The notes beneath the pieces were generated by a model, which was not told where the DNA came from, made no database searches, and was given only the letters and a program-made list of their open reading frames with translations. DNA of 64,000 bases from Nocardioides jiangsuensis (GTDB lineage Bacteria; Actinomycetota; Actinomycetes; Propionibacteriales; Nocardioidaceae): the NCBI RefSeq assembly GCF_019679455.1, contig NZ_JAIEZQ010000002.1:682001-746000 (forward strand). Reading direction: 5' to 3'. The stretch's first letter is position 1. Each line of letters starts with the position of its first letter. A program made the position numbers and the translations under genes. This document shows positions 56,331 through 63,164 of this stretch, one piece after another.

Positions 56331-56343
56331 GACCCGGGTCTCA
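56328..56343. repeat. Perfect palindrome joining two stop codons
   Basis: TGAGACCCGGGTCTCA is a 16-bp perfect palindrome. Its first three bases are the TGA of the universal stress gene, and its last three are the reverse-complement TGA of the CHAD gene. Confidence 0.6.
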
Positions 56344-57267
56344 CGTCCGGAGCCACCCCCTGAGCTCCGGACTGGAGACCCGTTCCCACAGCGCGAGGTA
56401 CTCCTGCTCGCGGTCCCGCTGCAGCGCCAGCTCCCGTTCCACGAGCTCGGGGTGGCCGAGGTCCTCGACGAGGTGCTGCGCGACGACGCTGTCCTGGTGC
56501 TCGCCGAGCACGTCCTGCAGCTCCTGCATCGCCTCGGCGAACCGTCTCGCCGGGTCGCCGTACACCCCCTCGACGCTCTCCGCGGCGTAGCGTGCCCGCT
56601 TCGCCGCCTTGCGCACCTCGTGCAGGTGCACCACACGCTCGGCGTGCGACCGGGCAGCCTCCGCCGCCTCGGCCCGGCGGCGTACCCGCTTCCAGGCGCC
56701 GCGGACGAACCTCGGCAGCACCGACCCGGCACGGCGGGCCGCCGCCTTCTTCCAGGGCGGACGGGTGACGTAGGCGTCGAGACGCTCCCGCAGCGCGGCG
56801 TACCGCTGCGACCCGAGCGCCCGGGTCACCTCGGCCATCGCGTCGCGGTGCACGCCGACGAGGTGCTCCGCCACCCGGTCGAGCACGTGACCGGCCGGTA
56901 CTGCGAGCCCAGCAGCGGCCGGGCCGGGGGCGGGGGCCGTGGAGGGGCTCGACGCCTGGGCCGGCAGCCCCGCCCGCACCGCCAGCACGCGCGCGTGCAG
57001 CACCTCGGAGTCCCGGGCCGCGCCGAGCACCCCGGCCAGCCAGGTCAGCTCGTGCTTCAGCGTGCGGGTCGGCTTCTTCCGGAGCAGGGGCCGGTACGTC
57101 GTCAGCGCGGACCGCAGCCTGCGGGTGGCGACCCGCATCTTGTGCACCGCGTCCGGCTCGTCGCGGCAGACCTGCGGGGCGCGCGCGGCGAGCTCGGCGG
57201 CCTGCTCGCGCAGGTAGCCGCCCACCACCTGCGCGGCGGGCGCGCCGGCCGGCGTCGAGGCGTCCAC
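56341..57267 (-). CDS. CHAD-domain protein
   Basis: This His-rich helical protein of about 308 aa is of the CHAD family, whose members bind inorganic polyphosphate through conserved His and basic residues. Two helical-bundle halves are visible: DAVHKMRVATRRLRSALTTYRP and VVHLHEVRKAAKRARYAAESVEG. It ends ELRGWLRT. GTG 57267 is chosen, with TATGAC six bases upstream, fitting a leaderless message. TTG 57303 would collide with the divergent MFS start. A link to polyphosphate granules is known for the family, not shown here. Confidence 0.9.
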   Translation of the reverse strand: MDASTPAGAPAAQVVGGYLREQAAELAARAPQVCRDEPDAVHKMRVATRRLRSALTTYRPLLRKKPTRTLKHELTWLAGVLGAARDSEVLHARVLAVRAGLPAQASSPSTAPAPGPAAAGLAVPAGHVLDRVAEHLVGVHRDAMAEVTRALGSQRYAALRERLDAYVTRPPWKKAAARRAGSVLPRFVRGAWKRVRRRAEAAEAARSHAERVVHLHEVRKAAKRARYAAESVEGVYGDPARRFAEAMQELQDVLGEHQDSVVAQHLVEDLGHPELVERELALQRDREQEYLALWERVSSPELRGWLRT

Positions 57268-57311
57268 CCTGTTGTCATAGCGCACCGCGGGCCTGCGGGA
57301 CAATCGTGGCC

Positions 57312-58502
57312 ATGCGCCCTGCCTCGACCGCCGCCTCCGCCGCCCGTGCCGTCCGGGCCCGCAACGCGGTCGCGATCGTGTTCGGCCTCAACGGGTTCGC
57401 GTTCGCGAGCTGGGTGTCCCGGATCCCCGAGGCACGCACCGCCCTCGGGCTGACCCCGGGGCAGCTCGGCACCCTGCTCCTCGCGCTGTCGGTCGGGTCG
57501 GTGATCGCGCTGCCCTCGGCCGGGACCTGGGTGCACCGGTTCGGCGCCACCCGGGTGGTCGCCGCGGCGGCCGCGCTCGACGCCGTGGGGCTGGCCCTGA
57601 CGGGGGTCGGGGCGGGCCCGCTCGAGCAGCTCTGGGTCACCGCGCTCGGCCTGTTCCTGCTCGGTTTCGGGTCCGGCACCTGGGACGTCGCGATGAACGT
57701 GGAGGGCGCGGCGGTGGAGCGGGAGATCGGGCGCACGATCATGCCCCGGTTCCACGCGGCGTTCAGCCTCGGCACGGTCGCCGGCGCGGCGGTGGGGGCG
57801 GCCGCCGCGGGCCTGGGTGTCGCGGTCTCCGCGCACCTGGCGTTCGCCTCCGTGCTGGTGGTGGGCGTGCCGCTCGCCGTCGTCCGCGGGTTCCTGCCCG
57901 CCGGGGCGGAGGAGGATGCGACCGAGGAACGGCGCAGCCCGTGGCGGGCGTGGACCGAGCCGCGGACCCTGGCGATCGGGCTCATGGTGCTGTCGATGGC
58001 GCTCACCGAGGGCGTCGCCAACGACTGGCTCGCTGTGGCGCTGGTCGACGGGTACGCCGTCCCCGCGTGGCTCGGCGCGAGCGGGTTCGCGCTGTTCGTC
58101 GCCGCGATGACGTCGGGGCGGATGGTGGGCACGCTGCTGTTGGACCGGTTCGGCCGGCTCCCGGTGCTGTGGGGGTGCATGGCGGTGGCCGGTGTCGGCG
58201 TGCTGCTCGTGGTGTTCGGCCAGGTGCTCGTCGTGGTCGCCGCCGGGATCGTGCTCTGGGGGCTCGGCGCCTCGCTCGGCTTCCCGGTCGGGATGAGCGC
58301 GGCCGCCGACGAGGAGACGCACGCCGCCGCGCGGGTCAGCGTGGTCTCCACGATCGGGTACACCGCCTTCCTCGCCGGCCCGCCGGTGCTCGGCTTCCTC
58401 GGCGACCAGGTGGGTGTGCTCAGGGCGCTGCTGCTCGTCGCGCTGCTGCTCGTGCCCTCGGCGCTCGTCGTGCCCGCCGCACGGCCCCCTGCCCCTCGCT
58501 GA
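57312..58502 (+). CDS. MFS transporter
   Basis: This 396-aa major facilitator protein has 12 predicted helices and shows FGLNGFAFASWVSRIPEARTALGL near the start, typical of the fucose-permease/YcaD-like branch. GSGTWDVAMNVEGAAVE lies in the central part. The substrate is unknown, and sugar or drug export are both possible. ATG 57312 is preferred because GACAAT lies seven bases upstream, fitting a leaderless message. GTG 57306 would add two residues. It is divergent from the CHAD gene with fewer than 50 bases between starts. Confidence 0.87.
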   Translation: MRPASTAASAARAVRARNAVAIVFGLNGFAFASWVSRIPEARTALGLTPGQLGTLLLALSVGSVIALPSAGTWVHRFGATRVVAAAAALDAVGLALTGVGAGPLEQLWVTALGLFLLGFGSGTWDVAMNVEGAAVEREIGRTIMPRFHAAFSLGTVAGAAVGAAAAGLGVAVSAHLAFASVLVVGVPLAVVRGFLPAGAEEDATEERRSPWRAWTEPRTLAIGLMVLSMALTEGVANDWLAVALVDGYAVPAWLGASGFALFVAAMTSGRMVGTLLLDRFGRLPVLWGCMAVAGVGVLLVVFGQVLVVVAAGIVLWGLGASLGFPVGMSAAADEETHAAARVSVVSTIGYTAFLAGPPVLGFLGDQVGVLRALLLVALLLVPSALVVPAARPPAPR

Positions 58503-58585
58503 CCCGTCGCGCCCTGGTGGGCTCCTCGCGCCGACACGTGGAGGGCGGCGTCTGCGTCCGGTCCGGCTTCGAGGACGCCAAGTTC

Positions 58586-58647
58586 ATCGACGGGCGTCGA
58601 TTGATCCAAGACTGTATCGATCGCGATCGATGAAAGCGCGGTATCCT
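58586..58647 (+). promoter_or_regulatory. Two palindromic operators and leaderless promoter of the arsR fusion gene
   Basis: ATCGAC-GGGC-GTCGAT (58586-58601) and the perfect 16-bp palindrome ATCGATCGCGATCGAT (58616-58631) share ATCGA half-sites. TATCCT (58642-58647) lies six bases before ATG 58654, a leaderless -10 arrangement. Binding of the encoded ArsR here would block its own promoter. Confidence 0.65.
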
Positions 58648-58653
58648 TTCGTC

Positions 58654-59556
58654 ATGACGTCTTCACCAGTCACCGACGTCTCGCCGCGGGGCCGTCGCGA
58701 GGTGCCGCTGCTCGAAGCCGACTCGCAGCGATCCGCACCGAGCCTGAACAAGGGTGACGCCGAGACTTACGCGGAGTGGTTCTCGCTGCTCGCGGACCCC
58801 ACCCGGGTGCGGTTGCTGCACACTCTCTCGACCTCACCGGCGGGCGCCATGCGGATCGGCGACCTCGCCGAGTCCCTGGCGATCAGCCAGTCCACCTGCT
58901 CTCACCACGTGGAGATGCTGAAGAAGGTCGGGTTCGTGGTGGTCGACAAGGTCGGCACCTCGAGCATGGTCTCGGTCAACCCGGCCTGCTGCACCGGCCT
59001 CCCACACGCCGCCGACGTCGTCATGGGCACCCTGTCCTCGCCGCCGTGCTGCCCCGAGGACCTCCCCGCCGACGTCACCACGCGTCCGGTGACCGAGGAG
59101 GACATGCCCACGGTGCTGGCCATCTACGAGGAGGGCCTGGCCACCCGCAACGCCACCTTCGAGACCAAGCTGCCCACCGCCAAGCAGCTGCAGACCAAAT
59201 GGGTGCCGGGGATGGCGTGGGTCGCCGAGCTTCACGGCCAGGTGGTCGGCTGGACCGCCGTGGTGCCGGTCTCGGACCGTGAGTGCTACGCCGGCGTGGG
59301 GGAGACCTCGATCTACGTCACCGAGTCCGCGCGCGGACGCGGGGTCGGCAAGGCGCTGCTGTTCACCCAGGTCACCGAGGTCGATCGGGCCGGCATGTGG
59401 ACCCTGCAGACATCGATCTTCCCGGAGAACCGCGCCAGCCTGGCCCTGCACCGCTCCGCCGGCTACCGCATCCTGGCGGTGCGGACCCGCATTGCCCAGC
59501 TCGACGGCGTCTGGCGCGACACCGTCCTGCTCGAGCGCCGTAGCGAGATCACATGA
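58654..59556 (+). CDS. ArsR regulator fused to ArsN-like GNAT acetyltransferase
   Basis: This 300-aa fusion has residues about 35-135 as an ArsR winged helix (AEWFSLLADPTRVRLLHTL; recognition helix SQSTCSHHVEMLKKVGFV), followed by Cys pairs NPACCTGLPHAADVV and PPCCPEDLPADV that could bind As(III) or a metal. Residues about 140-300 are a GNAT domain close to ArsN1/phosphinothricin acetyltransferases (MPTVLAIYEEGLATRNATFET; acetyl-CoA loop ESARGRGVGKALL). It may sense and acetylate an organoarsenical such as arsinothricin (inference). ATG 58654 is chosen over 58630, which lies within the operator. The stop overlaps the next start (ATGA). Confidence 0.88.
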   Translation: MTSSPVTDVSPRGRREVPLLEADSQRSAPSLNKGDAETYAEWFSLLADPTRVRLLHTLSTSPAGAMRIGDLAESLAISQSTCSHHVEMLKKVGFVVVDKVGTSSMVSVNPACCTGLPHAADVVMGTLSSPPCCPEDLPADVTTRPVTEEDMPTVLAIYEEGLATRNATFETKLPTAKQLQTKWVPGMAWVAELHGQVVGWTAVVPVSDRECYAGVGETSIYVTESARGRGVGKALLFTQVTEVDRAGMWTLQTSIFPENRASLALHRSAGYRILAVRTRIAQLDGVWRDTVLLERRSEIT

Positions 59557-59669
59557 GCATCCAGGCGCCGACCACTACTTCGGCCTGCGAGCCCGGGCCG
59601 GCCGTCATCGGCGGCGGGCAAGCGGGGCTGACGACCGGCTACTACCTCTCCTGGACGGGAGGACCGTGA
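59553..59669 (+). pseudogene. Truncated ArsO-like flavin monooxygenase
   Basis: ATG 59553 overlaps the stop of the ArsR fusion gene and encodes 38 residues, among them the FAD-binding start of an ArsO-type monooxygenase: AVIGGGQAGLTTGYYLS. The frame stops at 59667-59669, where an intact enzyme would continue for over 300 residues. An internal deletion or a recombined end is likely. The ATGA junction implies that a complete arsO gene once followed. Confidence 0.65.
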
Positions 59670-59761
59670 CGGCCATGGGAGGACAGGTGTGCACGCGTCG
59701 GCCGGCGAAGCCGTGCCGGGTGCCCGCCTACGACTGCTGCGAGGAAGACGCGGCGAACTAG
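59666..59761 (+). CDS. Possible Cys-rich 31-aa peptide
   Basis: GTG 59666 overlaps the stop of the truncated monooxygenase (GTGA), with GGGAGG three bases upstream, and encodes 31 residues with four cysteines: VCTRRPAKPCRVPAYDCCEE. The vicinal Cys pair and position in an arsenic-type cluster suggest metalloid binding, but it could equally be the 3' remnant of a deleted gene. I know no homologue. The confidence is low that this is translated. Confidence 0.35.
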   Translation: MTAMGGQVCTRRPAKPCRVPAYDCCEEDAAN

Positions 59762-59830
59762 CGCCACCGGCGCCGCCCTGCGGCGCCGACGCTGAGTCCT
59801 GCCCACCTCGTCTTCCATCGGAGCATCACC

Positions 59831-60766
59831 ATGCACCACCACACCTCACCTGGTCGCGCGCCCATGGCGCGGAGCGCGGTCGCGGCCCTGGTCGCCGCCG
59901 CCGCATGCTGGGGTACCGGCACCGTCGTCTCCAAGCAGGTCGTCGGCGACCTCGCGCCCCTCACCCTTCTCCCCGTGCAGCTGGTCGCCAGCTGCGCCTT
60001 CCTGCTCGTCATCGCCCTTGCCCGCCGTGAGCCGTTCGCCTGGACGCCGCCCGTGCGCCGGCTCGCCGCCCTCGGCGTCCTCAACCCGGGCATCGCCTAC
60101 GCGCTGGGCCTGATCGGGCTGACGACGATCACCGCCAGCATGTCGGTCCTGATGTGGGCCCTCGAACCGGTCGTCATCATGCTGCTCGCCGCGCTCATGC
60201 TCCGCGAACACATCCCACCTGCGCTCGCGGCGGCGGTCGCCGTGGCCATCGCCGGGGTGCTGCTGGTCGTGTACCAGCCCGGCGCCACCGGCGACTCGGT
60301 CGGCATCACGCTCACCCTGGTCTCCATCGGGTTCTGTGCCCTGTACTCGGTCCTGACGCGACGCCTGCTGCTCGACGACTCCTCGTTGAACGTGGTGCTC
60401 GCCCAGCAGGCGGCCGCGCTGGTGTTCGCGGTCGCGCTGGCCACAGCCGTCGAGGTGGCTGGCGGCCCCGGCTGGGACCTCGGCGGCCACGGTGCCGGGG
60501 ACTGGCTGAGCGCGGCAGCGTCCGGAATCTTGTACTACGGCGCCGGGTTCTGGTTCTTCGTCACCGGCCTGCGCCGGGTGCCTGCCTCGGTGGCCGGGTC
60601 GTTCCTGCCGCTGATCCCGGTGTTCGGCCTCGCGGCCGGCTATGTGGCCGGGGAGCGGCTCGAGCCGCGACAGTGGGCCGGCGCGGTCGTCATCGTGGCC
60701 GCAACCGCCGCGATCGCGGTCCGTCAGCGCACCGCCGCCGCAGTCGAACCCGTCGCGCACGCCTGA
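59831..60766 (+). CDS. EamA/DMT-family transporter
   Basis: This 311-aa membrane protein has ten predicted helices in two EamA repeats: AAACWGTGTVVSKQVVGDLAPL at the start and TLVSIGFCALYSVLTRRLLL at the second repeat. Members export metabolites, and the substrate is unknown. Its place after the ArsR-acetyltransferase unit allows export of an acetylated or arsenical product, but that is conjecture. ATG 59831 has GGAG nearby. It converges on the BTAD regulator 14 bases away. Confidence 0.9.
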   Translation: MHHHTSPGRAPMARSAVAALVAAAACWGTGTVVSKQVVGDLAPLTLLPVQLVASCAFLLVIALARREPFAWTPPVRRLAALGVLNPGIAYALGLIGLTTITASMSVLMWALEPVVIMLLAALMLREHIPPALAAAVAVAIAGVLLVVYQPGATGDSVGITLTLVSIGFCALYSVLTRRLLLDDSSLNVVLAQQAAALVFAVALATAVEVAGGPGWDLGGHGAGDWLSAAASGILYYGAGFWFFVTGLRRVPASVAGSFLPLIPVFGLAAGYVAGERLEPRQWAGAVVIVAATAAIAVRQRTAAAVEPVAHA

Positions 60767-60779
60767 CATGGCCGCATGT

Positions 60780-61619
60780 TCACCCGGCTCCAACGGTCAG
60801 CCGCGCCGACAACGGCTCTGGCGCTGTGTCCCGGCAGCACGGTCGGTCTGGGGCCACAGTCTCGATGCGCTGTCGCAGCTCCAGCGCTCGCTGACTCGGC
60901 CCCAGTCCGAGCTCGTGGTGCATGACGCGGTCGAGCCAGTCGAGCTGCCGCAACGCTGCTGGCCGGTCTCCACGCTCGAGGTACCGCTGGGCCAGCGCGA
61001 GGTGTGCGGGCTCGTTGGTCGAGTCGGCGGCGAGGACCTGGTGCCAGTCCTGGGCCTGGTGCAGCAGCTCGGTGTGCAGGCGACTCAGGTGCAGCCGGGG
61101 CTGTTCGGCCCACGGTTCGTAGAGGTCCTCGGGCAGCAGCTCGCCTTCGTACAACGCGAGCGCCGCCTTGGCCGCCGCAACGCCCCCGTCGGCGATCGCG
61201 GACACGGCGGACTGCTGGAACCGCGCTCCGTCGATGTCCACGTCGTCATCGGGGTACAACCGCACGGTTTCGGCGTTGAGGACGACGGCGTCCCGGTGAC
61301 CCAGGGCCTTGCGGGCGTAGTGCGCTGCCTTGTGGAGGCGGGGGGCCGCGTGGTCGATGCCGAGCTCTGGCCACAGCGCGTCGATGACCTGCTCACGGTG
61401 CAGGCTCCGGCCGGGCGCGAGGGCGAGCAGCTTGACCAGGGCCGCACTGTGCCTCCGCGACCAGTGGCGCGGGGGGAGGGTGCGGCCGTCGACCCGGACC
61501 TGGAAGCCGCCGAGCAGCCGCACCTCGACCCGCGCGGAAGCGGCGACCCTGGGCCCCGGGCTCGAGGCGGAGCCGGCAGCGTGGCGGACCCCCTCGACGA
61601 CGGATCCGTAGGCGGCCAT
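60780..61619 (-). CDS. Stand-alone BTAD / SARP-like transcriptional regulator
   Basis: This 279-aa regulator has an N-terminal winged helix (about 25-100: VEVRLLGGFQVRVDGRTLPP then RRHSAALVKLLALAPGRSL, HREQVIDALWPE) and a C-terminal bacterial transcriptional activator (BTAD/TPR) domain (about 130-260). No NB-ARC or ATPase module is attached. ATG 61619 has AGGAGG six bases upstream, a site placed inside the last codons of the ArsI gene. It starts one base after that gene's stop, so the two are co-translated. The tail contains a Cys pair (RPCCRD). Target genes are unknown. Confidence 0.88.
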   Translation of the reverse strand: MAAYGSVVEGVRHAAGSASSPGPRVAASARVEVRLLGGFQVRVDGRTLPPRHWSRRHSAALVKLLALAPGRSLHREQVIDALWPELGIDHAAPRLHKAAHYARKALGHRDAVVLNAETVRLYPDDDVDIDGARFQQSAVSAIADGGVAAAKAALALYEGELLPEDLYEPWAEQPRLHLSRLHTELLHQAQDWHQVLAADSTNEPAHLALAQRYLERGDRPAALRQLDWLDRVMHHELGLGPSQRALELRQRIETVAPDRPCCRDTAPEPLSARLTVGAG

Positions 61620-61620
61620 C

Positions 61621-62088
61621 TCACACCTCCTGGGCGCTGCCGGCACAGCAGGGGATGGCGTCAGCCGGGCCTGTGGCGCAGCACGTCCCGGTCGATGCCT
61701 GCTCGGTCGTCGGGTCGTCGTCGAGCACGGTGTAGAACTCCCAGGCGCCGAGCGGGACGTCGGGGGCCTCGACCCACGCCTTGTCCTGGACGGCGTGGCA
61801 ACAGGCGTCCACCTCGGCGGTGGTGTGCGCGAGGCCGGCGTCGGTGAACCGGCGGGTGGCGGCGAGTACGTCGGCGGTCGAGGCGACCTCCACGCCGAGG
61901 TGGTTGAGCGGGGACACTGCGCCGGCGTTCTCGAAGAGCACCAGCTTCAGCGGAGGGTCGGCCACGACGAAGTTCGCGTAGCCCGGTCGCTGCTTGGCGG
62001 GCTGAACCCCGAACATGTCGGCGTAGAACTTGGTGGCCGCCTCGATGTCGGCGACGTTGAGCGCGAGCTGGATGCGGCTGGTGGTCAT
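61621..62088 (-). CDS. arsI: ArsI/CadI-family C-As lyase (VOC metalloenzyme)
   Basis: This 155-aa vicinal-oxygen-chelate dioxygenase would cleave the carbon-arsenic bond of trivalent organoarsenicals. Relatives named CadI are cadmium-inducible. Landmarks are IQLALNVADIEAATKFYADMFG, the metal-ligand His in PLNHLGVEV, the vicinal Cys pair binding As(III) in VDACCHAVQDKAWV and the closing Glu in GAWEFYTVL. The C-terminal tail adds two more Cys pairs (GTCCATG and IPCCAG). ATG 62088 has GAGGAG upstream. It is the first gene of an operon with the BTAD regulator and is preceded by a promoter-like element shared with the sigma gene. Confidence 0.92.
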   Translation of the reverse strand: MTTSRIQLALNVADIEAATKFYADMFGVQPAKQRPGYANFVVADPPLKLVLFENAGAVSPLNHLGVEVASTADVLAATRRFTDAGLAHTTAEVDACCHAVQDKAWVEAPDVPLGAWEFYTVLDDDPTTEQASTGTCCATGPADAIPCCAGSAQEV

Positions 62089-62136
62089 CGGGAACTCCTC
62101 ACGGTCCTGCTTCCGCCGGTTGCGGAGGCCACCCCT

Positions 62137-62165
62137 GTAGACGAAGCCACCCGACGAGGGACGCA
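62137..62165 (-). promoter_or_regulatory. Putative ECF-sigma promoter of the arsI operon
   Basis: Read on the minus strand, TGCGTCC (62165-62159) and GCTTCGTCTAC (62147-62137, first base variable) bracket the same spacing as the element facing the sigma gene. CGTCTA would be the -10 and GCGTCC the -35, 15 bases apart. The leader to the arsI start is about 45 bases. Confidence 0.6.
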
Positions 62166-62187
62166 CGCCCCCGTGTCTGGCCCGCGA

Positions 62188-62216
62188 TGCGTCCATCTCC
62201 CGGCTGCTTCGTCTTC
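62188..62216 (+). promoter_or_regulatory. Putative autoregulated promoter of the SigZ-like gene
   Basis: TGCGTCC (62188-62194) and GCTTCGTCTTC (62206-62216) match the minus-strand element at 62137-62165 in 22 of 29 aligned positions, without gaps. CGTCTT would be the -10. The leader to ATG 62244 is about 25 bases. Confidence 0.6.
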
Positions 62217-62243
62217 TACGATGGACAGGCGCGGAGGATGGCG

Positions 62244-62876
62244 ATGACGAACGCATCGGGCGAGAGCACCACCGAGCGCCGCAACCAGGAGTGGGGCGAG
62301 ACCCTGGACCGGTTGCGGGGCTTCATCGCCGCACGGGTCGGGGACCCGGAGCTCGCCGCTGACATCACCCAGGACATCGTGGTGCGCGGCATCTCCTCGG
62401 GGGCGCTGGACCGGGTGGACAACGTCATGGCCTGGCTCTACCGAGCGGCCCGCAACGCGGTCATCGACCACTACCGGACCCGACGCCGCCACGACGGCGA
62501 CATCGACCTGGACCGCTGGCCCGCACCGGACACCTCCGGGAACCTGCCCAACGATGCCACCCGTGAGCTCGCTCGGTGTCTACAGCCGATGCTGGGTCGG
62601 CTTCACCCGACCGCTCGCGATGCCCTGACCCGCGTGGACCTGGACGGGCAGACGCACCGGGAGGCAGCGGAGCAGCTCGGCATCTCCGTGTCCGGGATGA
62701 AGTCACGTGTGCAGCGCGCTCGACGTGAGCTCAAGGAACAGTTGACGGCCTGTTGCCAGATCCAGACCGACTCGAGCGGCGCACTGGCCGACTACGCACC
62801 GAACGCCGGCTCCTGCGGTTGTGCCGACGACTCGGCGGAGAGCGCCGCCGTCCGGGGCGAGCGCGCTGGCATGTGA
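62244..62876 (+). CDS. SigZ-like ECF sigma factor with Cys-rich C-terminal tail
   Basis: This 210-aa sigma factor has region 2 with PELAADITQDIVVRGISSGAL, VDNVMAWLYRAARNAVIDHYR and region 4 with LHPTARDALTRVDLDGQTHRE, AAEQLGISVSGMKSRVQRARREL. After region 4 comes a tail of about 45 residues with TACCQIQTDSSGALADYAP and SCGCADDS. Tails with a CC...CGC pattern are typical of the SigZ family as I recall it and may bind metal or metalloid. ATG 62244 has GGAGG six bases upstream, and ATG 62238 overlaps it. No anti-sigma gene is adjacent, so direct sensing through the tail is possible (inference). Confidence 0.87.
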   Translation: MTNASGESTTERRNQEWGETLDRLRGFIAARVGDPELAADITQDIVVRGISSGALDRVDNVMAWLYRAARNAVIDHYRTRRRHDGDIDLDRWPAPDTSGNLPNDATRELARCLQPMLGRLHPTARDALTRVDLDGQTHREAAEQLGISVSGMKSRVQRARRELKEQLTACCQIQTDSSGALADYAPNAGSCGCADDSAESAAVRGERAGM

Positions 62877-62912
62877 ACGCCGCGTCCTGGCGCCGCCGTA
62901 CGGGGGTGGTGG

Positions 62913-63164
62913 TCAGCCGCTGCGGCGGGCGAGGAACGCCTGGGTGCTGGCCATCGTGGCCAGCTCGGGGTAGTCGTCCTCCTCGATCCGCACCCCGCTC
63001 TGCTGGGTGAGCAGCTCGACGAAGCTCAGGAAGTCCAGCGAGTCGAGGTCGAAGGTCTGCCGCAGGTCGGCGTCGGGGGAGACCCCGTCGACGTCCGCGT
63101 CGGGCACGATCCGCAGGATCGCGGTGCCGACCATCGTGCGCGCCTGCGCCGGCGTGGTGGTCAT
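62913..63164 (-). CDS. Acyl carrier protein
   Basis: This 83-aa four-helix carrier has the phosphopantetheine-attachment Ser in FDLDSLDFLSFVELL. It starts MTTTPAQARTMVGTAIL. The ATG overlaps the stop of the acyltransferase gene (ATGA), with AGGAG just upstream, so they are co-expressed. It is not next to fatty-acid synthase genes, and a dedicated role with the neighbouring E2-type acyltransferase is likely. It converges on the SigZ-like gene. Confidence 0.93.
   Translation of the reverse strand: MTTTPAQARTMVGTAILRIVPDADVDGVSPDADLRQTFDLDSLDFLSFVELLTQQSGVRIEEDDYPELATMASTQAFLARRSG

Noticed and set aside
58553-58571. TGCGTCC...GCTTCG resembling the arsI/sigZ promoter element
   Set aside because: The two blocks are only six bases apart instead of 11 and the CGTCT box is missing, so it would not be read by the same sigma factor.
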